Of a stretch of DNA of 64,000 nt, positions 43,949 through 51,687 are shown piece by piece. Each line of letters begins with the position of its first letter. The stretch's first letter is position 1. The notes below the pieces were generated by a model, which ran no database searches, was not told the DNA's origin, and saw only the letters and a list, made by a program, of their open reading frames with translations. A program made the position numbers and the translations under genes. The DNA is taken from NCBI RefSeq assembly GCF_004784475.1, contig NZ_SRRT01000005.1:1-64000 (forward strand). The letters run 5' to 3'. The stretch comes from Streptomyces bauhiniae (lineage in GTDB: Bacteria; Actinomycetota; Actinomycetes; Streptomycetales; Streptomycetaceae).

Positions 43949-44953
43949 ATGTCGACCTCATCCCTGGCAGCCCCGCTCGATGTGGAGCTGCGGCCGGGCA
44001 GACCGCCGGTGGCCCGTATCGACACCCCGCCGGACGTGGTGGGCTGGGCGGCGCAGTACCGCGACGTGCTGCGCGCCCTCGTCGCCGAGCACGGGTCGCT
44101 GCTGGTGCGGGGCCTGGGGCTGCGGGACCCGGAGCAGGTCGGTGCCGTGTTCACCCGGCTGACCGGCGGTCTGATGACGGAGCGGGAGTCCTTCGCGCCG
44201 CGCGAGACCTTCGGTTCCGGGCTGTACGCGTCCACGACCTGGCCGGCGAATCAGCCGATGTGCATGCACCACGAACTGAGCTACACCCAGGAGCCGCCCG
44301 GTCTGATGCTGTTCGCCTGCCTGACCGCGCCCGAGGACGGCGGGGCGACGGCGGTGGCGGACGCGGCGGAGGTGCTGCGGGAGCTGCCCGCCGAGGTGCG
44401 CACCCGCTTCGAGCGGGAGGGCTGGCTGCTGACCCGGTCCTACAACGACGAGATCGGGGCGTCCCTGGAGGAGTCGTTCGGGACCGCCGACCGCACCGGG
44501 GTGGAGAGCTACTGCCGGGCGAACGGCATCGACTTCGCCTGGCAGCCGGACGGTTCGCTGCGCACCACCCAGCGGCGACCGGCCGTGGTCCGGCACCCGG
44601 TCACGGGCGAGGCGTGCTGGTTCAACCAGATCGCGTTCCTCAACGAGTGGACACTCGCCCCCGAGGTCCGCGAGTACCTGGTGGACATCTACGGCGCGGA
44701 CGGCCTGCCGTTCAACACCCGTTTCGGGGACGGCACTCCGATCGGTGAGGACGTCGTCGAGCTGCTCAACGCGACGTACGAGAAACACACCCGGCGTGAG
44801 CCGTGGCAGGCCGGCGACCTGCTCCTCGTCGACAACGTGCGCACCGCGCACAGCAGGGAGCCCTACACCGGGGACAGGCAGGTGCTGGTCGGCATGGCCG
44901 GCCCGCGCCGACTGGACGCCGGTGCCACGAACCCGGAGGCGAGGACGCGATGA
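43949..44953 (+). CDS. TauD/SyrP-like Fe(II)/2-oxoglutarate oxygenase
   Basis: A 334-residue non-heme iron oxygenase. ATG 43949 follows AAAGGAAA. Iron ligands are His107 and Glu109 in MCMHHELSY and the distal His301 in VRTAHSREPY. The Arg after it (YTGDRQVL) is placed to bind 2-oxoglutarate. Use of Glu in the HxD/E position is typical of SyrP-type hydroxylases, which beta-hydroxylate carrier-bound amino acids such as Asp. Its stop overlaps the sbnB start (ATGA). It may hydroxylate Dap bound to a carrier; other substrates cannot be excluded. Confidence 0.85.
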   Translation: MSTSSLAAPLDVELRPGRPPVARIDTPPDVVGWAAQYRDVLRALVAEHGSLLVRGLGLRDPEQVGAVFTRLTGGLMTERESFAPRETFGSGLYASTTWPANQPMCMHHELSYTQEPPGLMLFACLTAPEDGGATAVADAAEVLRELPAEVRTRFEREGWLLTRSYNDEIGASLEESFGTADRTGVESYCRANGIDFAWQPDGSLRTTQRRPAVVRHPVTGEACWFNQIAFLNEWTLAPEVREYLVDIYGADGLPFNTRFGDGTPIGEDVVELLNATYEKHTRREPWQAGDLLLVDNVRTAHSREPYTGDRQVLVGMAGPRRLDAGATNPEARTR

Positions 44954-46017
44954 CCGACCTGTTGCCCACCACAGCGCAGCCGGCCCACCCCGACCCGGCC
45001 TCGCCGACGTTCGCGGTGATCTCCGGTGAGCAGGTGCAGAAGGCGCTCGCCGGGCGCGAGCGGGAGATCACGGACCTGGTCGAGGCGACCTACCGGCTGC
45101 ACGGGGCCGGGGACTCGGTGAACCCGCCGTCCTACTTCCTGCGGTTCCCCGACCGGCCCAGCTCGCGGATCATCGCGCTGCCGGCCTCGGTCGGCGGTTC
45201 CGTGGGCGTCGACGGCATGAAGTGGATCTCCAGCTTCCCGGACAACGTCCGGTCGGGTCTCCCCCGCGCCTCGGCGGTGCTGATCCTCAACGACCCCACG
45301 ACGGGTTATCCGTTCGCCTGTCTGGAGAGTTCCATCATCAGCGCGACCCGGACGGCCGCGTCCGCCGCGCTGGCCGCCGACTGGTTCAGCCGCAACCGGC
45401 CGCGCCCGACCCGGGTCGGGTTCTTCGGCACCGGTCTGATCGCCCGCTACATCCACACCTTCCTCGCGGGCACCGGCTGGGACTTCGAGGCGGTCGGGGT
45501 GCACGACCTGGCCGCCGACAGCGCCGCCGGGTTCTGCGACTACCTGCGGCAGAGCGGGACGAGCGCCGAGGTCACCGTCCACGACAGCGCGGCGGACCTG
45601 ATCCGCTCCAGTGACCTGGTGGTCTTCGCCACCGTCGCCGGACAGCCGCACGTCACCGACGCCTCACTGTTCTCGCACAACCCCGTGGTCCTGCACGTCT
45701 CGTTGCGCGACCTCGCCCCCGAAGTCCTCCTGGCGTCGGCCAACTTCGTCGACGACGTCGAGCACTGCCTGAAGGCCGACACCTCCCCGCACCTGGTCGA
45801 ACAGCGCACCGGGAACCGGGACTTCCTCAACGGCACGCTGAACGACGTGATGCTCGGCCGGGCCGCTCCCCCGCCCGACCGGCCGATCGTCTTCTCGCCC
45901 TTCGGGCTCGGCGTCCTCGACCTCGCCGTCGGCAAGTACGTCTACGACGGGACGGCCGCCGCGGGAAACCTCGGCCTCATCGACAACTTCTTCCACGACC
46001 TGCGCCGGTACGGCTGA
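44950..46017 (+). CDS. sbnB: 2,3-diaminopropionate biosynthesis protein SbnB-like
   Basis: A 355-residue ornithine-cyclodeaminase-superfamily dehydrogenase with the NAD-binding motif GFFGTGLIARYIHTFLAG and the family blocks SVGVDGMKWISSFPDN and ILNDPTTGYPFACLESS. SbnB oxidatively cleaves N-(1-amino-1-carboxy-2-ethyl)glutamate, releasing L-Dap and 2-oxoglutarate. The coupled start (ATGA with the oxygenase) and the SbnA partner 35 bases downstream support the assignment. The released 2-oxoglutarate is also the cosubstrate of the neighbouring oxygenase. Confidence 0.88.
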   Translation: MTDLLPTTAQPAHPDPASPTFAVISGEQVQKALAGREREITDLVEATYRLHGAGDSVNPPSYFLRFPDRPSSRIIALPASVGGSVGVDGMKWISSFPDNVRSGLPRASAVLILNDPTTGYPFACLESSIISATRTAASAALAADWFSRNRPRPTRVGFFGTGLIARYIHTFLAGTGWDFEAVGVHDLAADSAAGFCDYLRQSGTSAEVTVHDSAADLIRSSDLVVFATVAGQPHVTDASLFSHNPVVLHVSLRDLAPEVLLASANFVDDVEHCLKADTSPHLVEQRTGNRDFLNGTLNDVMLGRAAPPPDRPIVFSPFGLGVLDLAVGKYVYDGTAAAGNLGLIDNFFHDLRRYG

Positions 46018-46052
46018 GAGCGCTGCCCTTCCCCGGTACCAGGAGGCCCATC

Positions 46053-47078
46053 GTGCCCGTCATATCCGCTCCCCATGACTTCAACGAAGGCCATCTCTTC
46101 GTCGACCTCAAGTCGATCCTCGGCTGTCCCCTCTACCTGAAGTGCGAGGGCTTCAACTTCGCCGGCTCCATCAAGCTGAAGGCCGCGAACGAGATGGTGG
46201 AGAGCGCCGAGCGGGAGGGCATCCTCAAGCCGGACTCCGTCATCGTCGAATCCTCGTCCGGGAACCTCGGCGTGGCGCTCAGCATGATCGCCGCGAGCAA
46301 GGGCTACAAGTTCCTGTGCGTCACCGACTCGCGCTGCAATCTGTCGACCCGGCTGCTGATGGAGGCCCTCGGCAGCAAGGTGCACATCGTGGCCGACCTG
46401 GACGAGAACGGCGGGTTCCTGGGCACGCGGATCGAGTACGTCCGCTCGCTGTGCGCCTCCGACGACCGGTACGTGTGGCTCAGCCAGTACACCAACCCCG
46501 GCAACTGGCAGGCGCACTACCGCACGACCGCGCCGCAGATCGCCCGTCACTTCCCCCGCCTGGACGTGCTGTTCGTCGGTACGGGCACCGCCGGGACGCT
46601 GATGGGGTGCGCCCGCTACTTCCGGCAGTGGCACCGCCCGGTGCGCATCGTCGCGGTGGACAGCGTGGGCTCGGTCGCCTTCGGCGGGGAGCCCGGCCGC
46701 CGGATGATCCCCGGCCTCGGGATGAGCATGCGGCCGCCGCTGCTGGACGAGTCCTACGTCAACGAGGTGATCCGGGTGGAGGAGGCGGACACCATCCGGG
46801 CCTGCCATCAGATGGCCCGGCGCGGCTTCCTCTTCGGCGGGTCCACCGGCACGGTGGTCAGCGGCGCGGCGCACTGGCTGTCCCGCCACGACACCCGTGA
46901 CATGACGGCGGTGGCCATCGCACCGGACCTGGGCGAGCGCTACCTCGACACCGTCTACCAGACCAACTGGCTCCAGGATCTGTTCGGCGACGAGATCCTC
47001 GACCCGAGCCGGCCGGCCGGCCCCTTCGAGACGGACGGACCGGCCTCCCGCGAGCCGGACCGCTGGCCACAGCCGTAA
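46053..47078 (+). CDS. sbnA: 2,3-diaminopropionate biosynthesis protein SbnA-like
   Basis: A 341-residue PLP enzyme of the cysteine-synthase fold. GTG 46053 follows AGGAGG at 46041-46046. The PLP Lys is Lys41 in FAGSIKLKAAN. The phosphate-binding loops are VESSSGNLGVAL and GTGTAGTLMG, with GGSTGTV near the C-terminus. SbnA joins O-phosphoserine and glutamate to give the intermediate cleaved by SbnB. Last gene of the cluster, followed by a hairpin. Confidence 0.88.
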   Translation: MPVISAPHDFNEGHLFVDLKSILGCPLYLKCEGFNFAGSIKLKAANEMVESAEREGILKPDSVIVESSSGNLGVALSMIAASKGYKFLCVTDSRCNLSTRLLMEALGSKVHIVADLDENGGFLGTRIEYVRSLCASDDRYVWLSQYTNPGNWQAHYRTTAPQIARHFPRLDVLFVGTGTAGTLMGCARYFRQWHRPVRIVAVDSVGSVAFGGEPGRRMIPGLGMSMRPPLLDESYVNEVIRVEEADTIRACHQMARRGFLFGGSTGTVVSGAAHWLSRHDTRDMTAVAIAPDLGERYLDTVYQTNWLQDLFGDEILDPSRPAGPFETDGPASREPDRWPQP

Positions 47079-47121
47079 CACCTCACCCACCTGCCCCGTC
47101 CATCTCGGTGCCGCCCGTGTG

Positions 47122-47144
47122 AGGGCCCTGTGGAACAGGGCCCT
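47122..47144 (+). terminator. hairpin terminator of the Dap cluster
   Basis: A 10-base perfect stem (47122-47131 with 47135-47144) and a 3-base loop, 44 bases after the sbnA-like stop. Confidence 0.75.
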
Positions 47145-47172
47145 GGCAGGCGTCTCTTCGCGTAACCGGGGC

Positions 47173-47188
47173 ATCCGGATTTCCGGAT
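47173..47188. promoter_or_regulatory. 7-base inverted repeat upstream of Holin-X gene
   Basis: ATCCGGA (47173-47179) and TCCGGAT (47182-47188) flank two T, 15 bases before the start codon and overlapping the likely promoter or leader. Possible operator or leader hairpin; no protein is assigned. Confidence 0.35.
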
Positions 47189-47202
47189 ACGCAGGAGGGG
47201 TG

Positions 47203-47625
47203 ATGGTCATGTTCGAACCCGACCGTGAACAAGCGGTGGCCCGTGAGGAGCCGGTCGGCGAATTGGTGCAACGCGCCTCGCAGCAGCTCACCGAGCTGGT
47301 GCGCGGTGAACTCCGGCTCGCCCAGGCGGAGATGAAGGAGAAGGGCAAGCGCTACGGCAAGGGCGGCGGGCTCTTCGGAGGCGCCGGCCTGGTCGGCTTC
47401 CTCACGCTCCAGGCCCTGGTGGCCACGGCGATCGCCGGTCTTGCCGTACCGCTTCCGGTGTGGGCCGCGGCCCTCATCGTCACCGGCGTCCTCGGCGCGG
47501 TCACGGCGGTGCTCGCCCTGACCGGCAAGAAGGAGGTCGGCCAGGCCGCCCCGCCCGCTCCGGAGCAGACCATCGACAGTGTGAAGGCCGATGTGGCCGA
47601 GATCAAGGAGAGTGCCAAGCGATGA
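47203..47625 (+). CDS. Holin-X (phage holin superfamily III) family membrane protein
   Basis: A 140-residue protein with an amphipathic N-terminal helix (LVQRASQQLTELVRGELRLAQAEM split over two turns), two membrane helices at about residues 55-105 (LVGFLTLQALVATAIAGLAV and LPVWAAALIVTGVLGAVTAV) and a charged tail. This family is common in actinobacterial chromosomes and is not evidence of a prophage. I chose ATG 47203 after AGGAGG; ATG 47209 has better spacing and is an equal option. It overlaps the DUF3618 gene (ATGA). Confidence 0.8.
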   Translation: MVMFEPDREQAVAREEPVGELVQRASQQLTELVRGELRLAQAEMKEKGKRYGKGGGLFGGAGLVGFLTLQALVATAIAGLAVPLPVWAAALIVTGVLGAVTAVLALTGKKEVGQAAPPAPEQTIDSVKADVAEIKESAKR

Positions 47626-48005
47626 CACAGCAGCCGTTCGAGGAGTCCTCCTCCGCGAGCCCCCAGGAGCTTCGGGAGCAGGTCGAGCGGACCCGCCATG
47701 AGCTCGGGGAGACCGTGGAGGCGCTCACCGACAAGGCCGACGTCAAGGCCCGTGCCCAGGAGAAGGCGGCCGCGCTCAAGGTGCAGACCGCCGAGACCGC
47801 GCAGAAGCTGGCGGAGAAGGTGCCGGACCCGGTCAAGGAGAAGGCCGCCCTCGCGGCCACCCAGGTCCGGGCCAAGGCCGGTCAGGCCGAGCAGCTCTGG
47901 CAGGAGCGGGCGCCCGAGCAGGTGCGCGACAAGCGGGGGCTGCTGGTCGCCGGTGCGGTCGCGGTGGTCGCGCTGACCCTGCTGAGCCGCCGGAAGCGCC
48001 GCTGA
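47622..48005 (+). CDS. DUF3618 protein
   Basis: A 127-residue protein: an N-terminal region with ELREQVERTRHELGETVEAL, the DUF3618 hallmark, a long Lys/Ala/Glu-rich coiled-coil-like stretch (about 40-105) and one C-terminal helix (LLVAGAVAVVALTLLS) ending in RRKRR. It is translationally coupled to the Holin-X protein. The pair probably forms a membrane-associated complex in envelope stress; the role is unknown. Confidence 0.82.
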   Translation: MTQQPFEESSSASPQELREQVERTRHELGETVEALTDKADVKARAQEKAAALKVQTAETAQKLAEKVPDPVKEKAALAATQVRAKAGQAEQLWQERAPEQVRDKRGLLVAGAVAVVALTLLSRRKRR

Positions 48006-48025
48006 CGCGCGTGCTCCATACCGAA

Positions 48026-48065
48026 CGGGCCCCGGCCGAGCGGAAGTTCGCTCGGCCGGGGCCCG
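48026..48065. terminator. bidirectional hairpin terminator
   Basis: A perfect 16-base stem (48026-48041 with 48050-48065) and an 8-base loop lie between the DUF3618 gene and the convergent SDR gene. Confidence 0.9.
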
Positions 48066-48076
48066 CTCTCGTCGGC

Positions 48077-48778
48077 TCAGTTGGGCTGCCCGACCGGCCG
48101 TACGACGACGGTGTTGACGTCCACCCCGGCCGGCTGCCGGATCGCCCAGACCACCGAGTCGGCGATCTGGCCGGCGGTCAGCAGATGTCCCGGCGGCAGG
48201 CTGCCGTAGCCGTCCCAGAACGGGGTCTCCACCCGGCCGGGCGCGACCAGGGTGACGCCGATGCCGTACTCGGTGACCTGACGCCGGGTGTTCTCGGCGA
48301 GCCCGGTGACCGCCCACTTGGTCGCCCCGTAGAGGTTGCCTGGGGTGTTCACGAACCCGGCGACACTGCCGATGAGGACGATCCGGCCGCGGGTCTCCTT
48401 GAGCGCGTCGACGGCGGCGCGGATGAGCAGAGCCGGGCCGAGGACGTTCGTCAGCACCATCTCGCTCCATCCCGCCGGGTCGCCCTCGGCGACGGAGTCG
48501 TGGGTGGCGACACCGGCGTTGGCGATGACGGTGTCCAGCCGCCCGTACCGCTCGAGAGTGCGGTCCACCGCGTCCCGGACGTCGTCGTAGGAGGACGCGC
48601 TGCCCGGGATGGTGAGCAGGCCGTCGGGGTCGCCCACGCTCTCGGCGAACTCCCGCAGCCGGTCCTTGCCGCGTCCGGTGACGGTGACGCGGTGGCCGGC
48701 GTCCAGCAGGTGCCGCGCCACGGCCGCGCCGATGCCGCTGCCGCCGCCCGTGATGAGCGCGACCGGTGAGTCGTTCAT
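48077..48778 (-). CDS. short-chain dehydrogenase/reductase
   Basis: A 233-residue classical SDR. The cofactor motif is ALITGGGSGIGAAVAR, with VIANAGVA, Ser in IVLIGSVAGF and the catalytic YGATK (Tyr and Lys). The Arg/Lys pattern after the second beta strand (VTGRGKDRL) suggests NADPH. The substrate is unknown. Confidence 0.9.
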   Translation of the reverse strand: MNDSPVALITGGGSGIGAAVARHLLDAGHRVTVTGRGKDRLREFAESVGDPDGLLTIPGSASSYDDVRDAVDRTLERYGRLDTVIANAGVATHDSVAEGDPAGWSEMVLTNVLGPALLIRAAVDALKETRGRIVLIGSVAGFVNTPGNLYGATKWAVTGLAENTRRQVTEYGIGVTLVAPGRVETPFWDGYGSLPPGHLLTAGQIADSVVWAIRQPAGVDVNTVVVRPVGQPN

Positions 48779-48885
48779 GGTTCCCCCTCGTTGTTCGTGG
48801 ACACCGAGGAGCTCATCACTTGGAGTGCTCGCGAAGTCAAGGGTTTCGGCGGGGTGCGGGGGCGATCGCGGGGCAAGCGGGTGTC

Positions 48886-49311
48886 ATGAGCGTCGATGAA
48901 TCTTCCTTGAGCGAGTCCTCCCTGCGCGCCGTGGGGTGGGCGCGGTCGCTGCCCGTCAGCAGTGGGGTGAAGGCGGCGCGGGACTGGACGCGCGGCCATC
49001 TGGAGAGCCTGGACTGGGCGCGGAGCGCGCCGGACACGGTGGACGCGGTGCTGCTGACGGTGTCCGAGCTGGTCACCAACGCCCATGTGCACGCCGGGGC
49101 CACCGCGCAGCTCGTCCTGACCTGGGACAGCGAGTGCCTGCATGTCACCGTGCACGATGCCTCGCCGGAGCTGCCGGAGCAGCGCAGGCCGACCACCGGG
49201 GCGACCGGCGGGCGGGGCATGCTGCTGGTGGACGCGCTGGCCGATAGCTGGGGCGCCTATCCGTGCCCGCGCGGCAAGGAGGTCACGGCCTGCTTCCGGC
49301 CGGTGAGTTGA
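48886..49311 (+). CDS. HATPase-type anti-sigma-factor-like ATP-binding protein
   Basis: A 141-residue single GHKL ATPase domain. The N box is VLLTVSELVTNAHVHAG, then LHVTVHDASPELP and the glycine loop TGGRGMLLVDALADSWG. It resembles RsbW/SpoIIAB-like proteins that phosphorylate anti-anti-sigma factors. No sigma factor or antagonist is adjacent. The start has no strong ribosome site. Confidence 0.85.
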   Translation: MSVDESSLSESSLRAVGWARSLPVSSGVKAARDWTRGHLESLDWARSAPDTVDAVLLTVSELVTNAHVHAGATAQLVLTWDSECLHVTVHDASPELPEQRRPTTGATGGRGMLLVDALADSWGAYPCPRGKEVTACFRPVS

Positions 49312-49320
49312 GGGTGCCGG

Positions 49321-50736
49321 TCAGGAGCGGGCGAAGTCCTCGGGCTGGAACTCGTCGTTCTTCAGGTGCCGTTCGATGTCCTCCAGGCTGTGCCCGGTGA
49401 GTTCCGGCATCTTCCACCACACGAACAGCCACGCGGCGACGTTGAAGAAGGCGTAGATCCAGAACACCTGGCCCACGCCGAACGCGCTGATCATGCTGAG
49501 CAGGGTGAGGGTGATCAGGAGGTTGGTGCTCCACAGGGTGGCCGACTGGACGCTGGTGGCGGCGGCGCGCACGGTCAGCGGGTAGATCTCGGAGCCGGTC
49601 AGCCAGCCCATGAGCTGGAGTCCGCCCGCGTTGAAGAACATGAAGGCCAGCAGGCAGGCGACGATGGCGGGGACGTAGGCGCGGGTGCCGTGGCCGGTGA
49701 TGTAGAAGCCGCCCAGCACGAACAGGCTCACGGCCGCGCCGGGCACCATGATCAGGGTGAGCCTGCGGCGGCCGACCTTGTCGACGATCCACAGACCGAC
49801 GATCATCATCACCAGGTAGACCACGCCCAGCGCCACGCTGACCCGGAGCGCCGAGGAGCGGGAGAAGCCGTTGTCGGTGAGGATGGTCGGCGCGTAGTAG
49901 ATGATCATCTCGATGCCGGAGAGCTGGGTGAAGACGGCGATGCCGCAGCCGACGACCAGTGCCGGACGCACCCACCTCTGCCGCAGCCCGCGCCAGCCCT
50001 GATGGTTCCGGTCGGTGCGCTGCTGACGGCGGGCCAGGGCGCTGATCTCCTCCAGCTCGGAGTCGACGTCGTAGCCGGCGGGGCGTACCTGCTTCAGGAC
50101 CTTCTCCGCCCCCTCCACGTCGCCCTTGCGCAGGATCAGCCAGCGGGGGCTCTCGGGGAGCCGCAGTTGGCCCAGCAGCATCACCAGCGCGGGTGCGGCG
50201 GCCGCGCCGATGGACACCCGCCAGGACACGGCCTCGCTCGCGCCGACGATGGTGGCGATGACGATGCCGACGCCGATGGCGAGCTGGAAGCAGAGGACCA
50301 GCCGGCCGCGGATCGTCCTGGGCGCCAGCTCGGCCACGTACATCGGCACGGTCTGGGTGGCGCCGCCGACGGCGAAGCCGAGCAGCACGCGGGCGAGGGC
50401 TAGGCCCACCGCGTTGGGGGCGACGGCGCAGGTCAGGCTGCCCGCGATGAACACGCAGCAGATCAGCAGAATGGTGCGGTGCCGGCCGAAGCGCTCGCAC
50501 AGCAGGCTGCAGCTCAGCGAGCCGATGACGGCACCCAGCAGGATTCCGGCGGCGATGGTCTCCTTCATGGTGTTCCCGATGTGGAACTCCTCGGAGATCT
50601 GGAGCAGCGCGCCGGAGATGATGCCGGTGTCGTAGCCGTACAGCAGCCCACTGATCGCGGACACCACGGCCGCCATCAGCATGTGCCCATTCAGCCCCTT
50701 GCTGGTACGGGGCGCCTGACCCCCGGCATGCGTCAT
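49321..50736 (-). CDS. MFS sugar porter
   Basis: A 471-residue transporter with twelve helices. ATG 50736 follows GGAGGA. Sugar-porter signatures are GYDTGIISGALLQI, ERFGRHRTILL, PMYVAELAPRTIRGRLV, PESPRWLILRKGD, GIEMIIYYAPTIL and DKVGRRRLTLI. It probably imports a monosaccharide by proton symport. Its nine-base gap from the convergent HATPase gene leaves little room for a terminator. Confidence 0.9.
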   Translation of the reverse strand: MTHAGGQAPRTSKGLNGHMLMAAVVSAISGLLYGYDTGIISGALLQISEEFHIGNTMKETIAAGILLGAVIGSLSCSLLCERFGRHRTILLICCVFIAGSLTCAVAPNAVGLALARVLLGFAVGGATQTVPMYVAELAPRTIRGRLVLCFQLAIGVGIVIATIVGASEAVSWRVSIGAAAAPALVMLLGQLRLPESPRWLILRKGDVEGAEKVLKQVRPAGYDVDSELEEISALARRQQRTDRNHQGWRGLRQRWVRPALVVGCGIAVFTQLSGIEMIIYYAPTILTDNGFSRSSALRVSVALGVVYLVMMIVGLWIVDKVGRRRLTLIMVPGAAVSLFVLGGFYITGHGTRAYVPAIVACLLAFMFFNAGGLQLMGWLTGSEIYPLTVRAAATSVQSATLWSTNLLITLTLLSMISAFGVGQVFWIYAFFNVAAWLFVWWKMPELTGHSLEDIERHLKNDEFQPEDFARS

Positions 50737-51172
50737 CGTTCCTCCAGGGCGATTTCGACCATTTCCGCCGGTCAAGACCGTACGTCGGAGGGGCTACTGA
50801 AGCCGGGACGGCTCGCTCCGGCGGGGCGAATCGACTGAAGTGGCGGCGGGCGCGGCGCCGTCGTGTCCCAACCGGATCGAGTCAATTGATCACCCTGAGC
50901 GTCCGATTGCGGGAGACGGCAGGGGCGTGCGATGCGGGAGGCGTTCACTCGGGTTTGCGGAGCGATGTTTTGGGGGGCGGTTGCTGAAACGGTTCGTAGT
51001 GCGAAGGGGCGGTGGCGGGGTGCGTGTGCGCCCCCTGGGTGAGCCGGGCCTGGGGCCAATGACCGGAATCGGGCTTCAAGGGCAGGTCATTCGGTCGGGA
51101 CGATGGGTTCAGCCTTCGGGGCCGGCGTCGTCCGTGGCGGTGGCCGGGGGTGGGAAGAGGGGGAGTTTCAGG
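50737..51172. other. 436-base divergent intergenic region
   Basis: Promoter region between the sugar porter (minus) and the I36-like gene (plus). I found no convincing hairpin, operator palindrome or small coding frame; a GGGGGAG ribosome site lies just before 51173. Confidence 0.55.
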
Positions 51173-51619
51173 ATGAGCGTGCGCAAAGGTCTGGGTGTGA
51201 CGGTGGCCGCGGTGGCGCTGGCGGGGAGTCAGTTGCTGGCCGGGAGCGCGTCGGCGGCGGGCGGTGTGCAGGGGCGGATCGACAGCTATCTGGCCGCCCA
51301 CCCCGGCGAGCGGCAGCTCGCGGCGGACCAGGCGACCATGCCCGGCGGGACGGTGACCTTCGCCGCCTCCGGCACCGCCGCGATCAGTTGCGGCTCCGGG
51401 CACCTGTGTATCCAGGACGGCAACGGCAAGCGCTACGACTACTACTACTGCGGCTACTACGACTTCTACGGAATCGGGGACGGCTACTTCAACAACAGCC
51501 AGACCAACGGCACCGTGGCCCGGTTCTACAACGAGAACGGCACCGAGCGCTGGAGCAGCCGGGCCCCGCAGAGCGGCACCGCGTCCTGGACGCCGGTCTG
51601 GCACATCCGTCCCTGCTGA
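51173..51619 (+). CDS. secreted peptidase inhibitor I36-like protein
   Basis: A 148-residue exported protein with a signal peptide to about residue 29 (LAGSQLLAGSASAAGG). The mature part has CGSGHLCIQDGNGKRYDYYYC, Tyr/Gly-rich YDFYGIGDGYFNNSQ and a C-terminal Cys, a pattern shared with the I36 (SmpI-like) family and other small actinobacterial secreted proteins. Inhibitor activity is not proven. The upstream in-frame extension has no signal sequence. Confidence 0.75.
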   Translation: MSVRKGLGVTVAAVALAGSQLLAGSASAAGGVQGRIDSYLAAHPGERQLAADQATMPGGTVTFAASGTAAISCGSGHLCIQDGNGKRYDYYYCGYYDFYGIGDGYFNNSQTNGTVARFYNENGTERWSSRAPQSGTASWTPVWHIRPC

Positions 51620-51635
51620 CCACCAGGGACAACCA

Positions 51636-51672
51636 CACTGCTCCCCGCCTTGAGCCGAGGCGGGGAGCAGTG
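51636..51672. terminator. bidirectional hairpin terminator
   Basis: A perfect 15-base stem (51636-51650 with 51658-51672) and a 7-base loop lie between the convergent I36-like and GH64 genes. Confidence 0.9.
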
Positions 51673-51687
51673 CTGTCGGGGGGTGGA

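Noticed and set aside
44950..47078. Staphyloferrin B-type siderophore cluster because of SbnA/SbnB
   Set aside because: No IucA/IucC-type synthetase, citrate synthase or decarboxylase gene and no iron-box seen; an NRPS and Pls-like protein are present instead.
47203..47625. Prophage remnant because of holin-like protein
   Set aside because: Holin-X proteins are ordinary chromosomal genes in actinobacteria; no other phage gene is near.
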